Shown in pieces: positions 4,411 to 5,126 of a DNA stretch of 5,126 bases (within the stretch, counting starts at the first letter, position 1; the number at the start of each line of letters is the position of its first letter). A program made the translations under genes and the position numbers. The notes under the pieces are model-generated. The model saw only the letters and a list, made by a program, of their open reading frames with translations, had not been told where the DNA came from and did not search any database. Origin of the DNA: Candidatus Woesearchaeota archaeon (lineage in GTDB: Archaea > Nanobdellota > Nanobdellia > Woesearchaeales > UBA12501); NCBI GenBank assembly GCA_026394915.1, contig JAPLZS010000006.1:1-5126 (forward strand), in the 5' to 3' direction.

Positions 4411-4983
4411 TCAAACCCATCCGCCCTTCAGCCTGCCTTTCACAGGGGTGCCTTCGCCGATGTGCCTGTATATGTTCAAGTATCCTTTTATCTCGTCTAT
4501 AAGCTTGTATGTGTCTGTCACGACAACGCCCCTGAAAGAGGGCTTGTCAAGCTTGTAGATGAACTTGTCTATTATGCCCCTTATGAAATATGCGTATCCT
4601 TTTGTCTCCCATCTCGCTTTTATGCTCATCATGAGATAGCTGTGTATGATTATATCCACTTTGCCTTTGTTCAGCGCCTTCATCATGCCGTCAATCTCTG
4701 TGTCAGAGTCAGTCATGTCATCCACAGAAAAGTCCATCTCTATTATTGTGAAGTGTATGTTGTCGAATTTCCTCTGAAGATTATAGCCTATGCTTATGTT
4801 CCTTCCTTTTGCAGTCACTTTCTCCTTCTTTGAGTCAATCTCCATGTAGAAATCATTCTTGCGGCACCATTCCTCTATCATCTTGATGAATCCCTGGTAA
4901 TCGAGCACTCCCTCGTAATCGATCCCATACCTGTCTACAAGAAGCTCTTTTTCCATGTCCTCAAGCAGTTCTCTTTCTGTCAT
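4411..4983 (-). CDS. 190-aa soluble protein of unknown function
   Basis: I do not recognise the family. There is no signal peptide or membrane segment, so it is probably cytoplasmic. Residues 1-45 are an acidic, helical start (TERELLEDMEKELL) leading to an EEWCRKNDFYMEI stretch. The middle has alternating strands (KVTAKGRNISIGYNL, then FDNIHFTIIEMDFSV), an acidic DDMTDSDTEIDG loop near 90-99, and KVDIIIHSYLMMSIKARWETKGYAYFIRGIIDKFIYKL (roughly 108-145). The strand-rich middle followed by helices suggests a single compact alpha/beta domain. No nuclease, nucleotide-binding or HTH signature is clear to me. A good ribosome-binding site precedes the ATG, and the gene starts 20 bp after the stop of the upstream gene, so the two are likely co-transcribed and related in function. 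Confidence 0.82.
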   Translation of the reverse strand: MTERELLEDMEKELLVDRYGIDYEGVLDYQGFIKMIEEWCRKNDFYMEIDSKKEKVTAKGRNISIGYNLQRKFDNIHFTIIEMDFSVDDMTDSDTEIDGMMKALNKGKVDIIIHSYLMMSIKARWETKGYAYFIRGIIDKFIYKLDKPSFRGVVVTDTYKLIDEIKGYLNIYRHIGEGTPVKGRLKGGWV

Positions 4984-4991
4984 TTTATATG

Positions 4992-4995
4992 CCTC
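4992..4995 (-). promoter_or_regulatory. Ribosome-binding site for the 190-aa protein
   Basis: GAGG lies 8 nt before the ATG at 4983, in the 20-nt gap after the upstream stop codon. A second GAGGT is a few bases farther up. This supports the ATG at 4983 and translation from a polycistronic mRNA. Confidence 0.65.
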
Positions 4996-5003
4996 TTTAC
5001 CTC

Positions 5004-5126
5004 TTAATATCTTCCTTTTTTAGCATGCTCTGCAACATTCATGAGCTTGTACTGCTGCATATTGAGATAGCTCATCATCACGCTTGAAAGCTCGTTCACA
5101 TGGTCAACGACCATCCTCCTGTATTT
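5004..5126 (-). CDS. C-terminal 40 residues of an unknown protein, 5' part outside window
   Basis: An open frame enters from the right edge and ends at TAA (5006-5004), giving 40 residues. It is predicted helical and rich in Met (MVVDHVNELSSVMM, then SYLNMQQYKLMNVAEH) with a basic end (KKGRY). No family can be named from so short a piece. Its stop is 20 bp before the start of the 190-aa gene, on the same strand, which is typical operon spacing and the main reason to call it coding. Confidence 0.65.
   Translation of the reverse strand, partial: KYRRMVVDHVNELSSVMMSYLNMQQYKLMNVAEHAKKGRY

Noticed and set aside
4393..4833. Plus-strand open frame of 146 codons
   Set aside because: Lies opposite the 190-aa gene, which has the ribosome-binding site and operon context. 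The plus-strand product is a His/Tyr/Val-rich shadow.
1..5126. CRISPR array, transposase, integrase or toxin-antitoxin genes
   Set aside because: No spaced direct repeats, no terminal inverted repeats with a transposase frame, and no paired small genes of that kind on either strand.

Overview
The window is archaeal. tRNA genes lack an encoded CCA end, the tRNA-Thr carries a U discriminator as archaeal tRNA-Thr does, and one tRNA-Leu is interrupted by two short introns bounded by bulge-helix-bulge (BHB) folds. Promoters have TATA boxes of the TTTATATA / TTTAAA type, two of them placed for leaderless mRNAs. Short AT-leaning intergenic gaps, small proteins of unknown family and a membrane-tethered winged-helix protein suggest a DPANN-type archaeon (Woesearchaeota/Pacearchaeota-like). 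That placement is inference. Every gene I support lies on the minus strand, so transcription runs from high to low coordinates.

Layout in transcription order: the last 40 codons of an unknown gene (5126-5004), then a 190-aa unknown soluble protein (4983-4411) behind a clear ribosome-binding site. Next come tRNA-Leu(CAG) with introns after positions 8 and 37 (4334-4174), a NUDIX hydrolase (4114-3740) with a doubtful start, two hairpins, and tRNA-Thr(GGT) (3656-3584).

The second half, 3501-1, is a run of membrane and exported protein genes. It begins with a signal-peptide / single-TM / cytoplasmic winged-helix regulator (3501-2962). Then comes a single-TM protein with eight cysteines, all at or beyond the end of the membrane helix (2866-2321). 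Last are a two-gene operon: a 266-aa membrane protein with a glycine-zipper-like C-terminal segment (1948-1148) and a secreted protein with an Ig-like domain that runs off the window (1118-1).

The most interesting regulatory signal is that the promoters of the 2866 gene and the 1948 operon are diverged copies of each other. Each has the same TATA box, then exactly 12 bp, then a 21-bp element (17/21 identical) containing two TACTA half-sites 10 bp apart, then two further shared blocks. The two units therefore look co-regulated. The winged-helix membrane protein beside them is the obvious candidate regulator, and its own upstream region has a weaker look-alike of the element. Together, 1-3501 may be a small cell-surface regulon with its own one-component membrane switch (inference).
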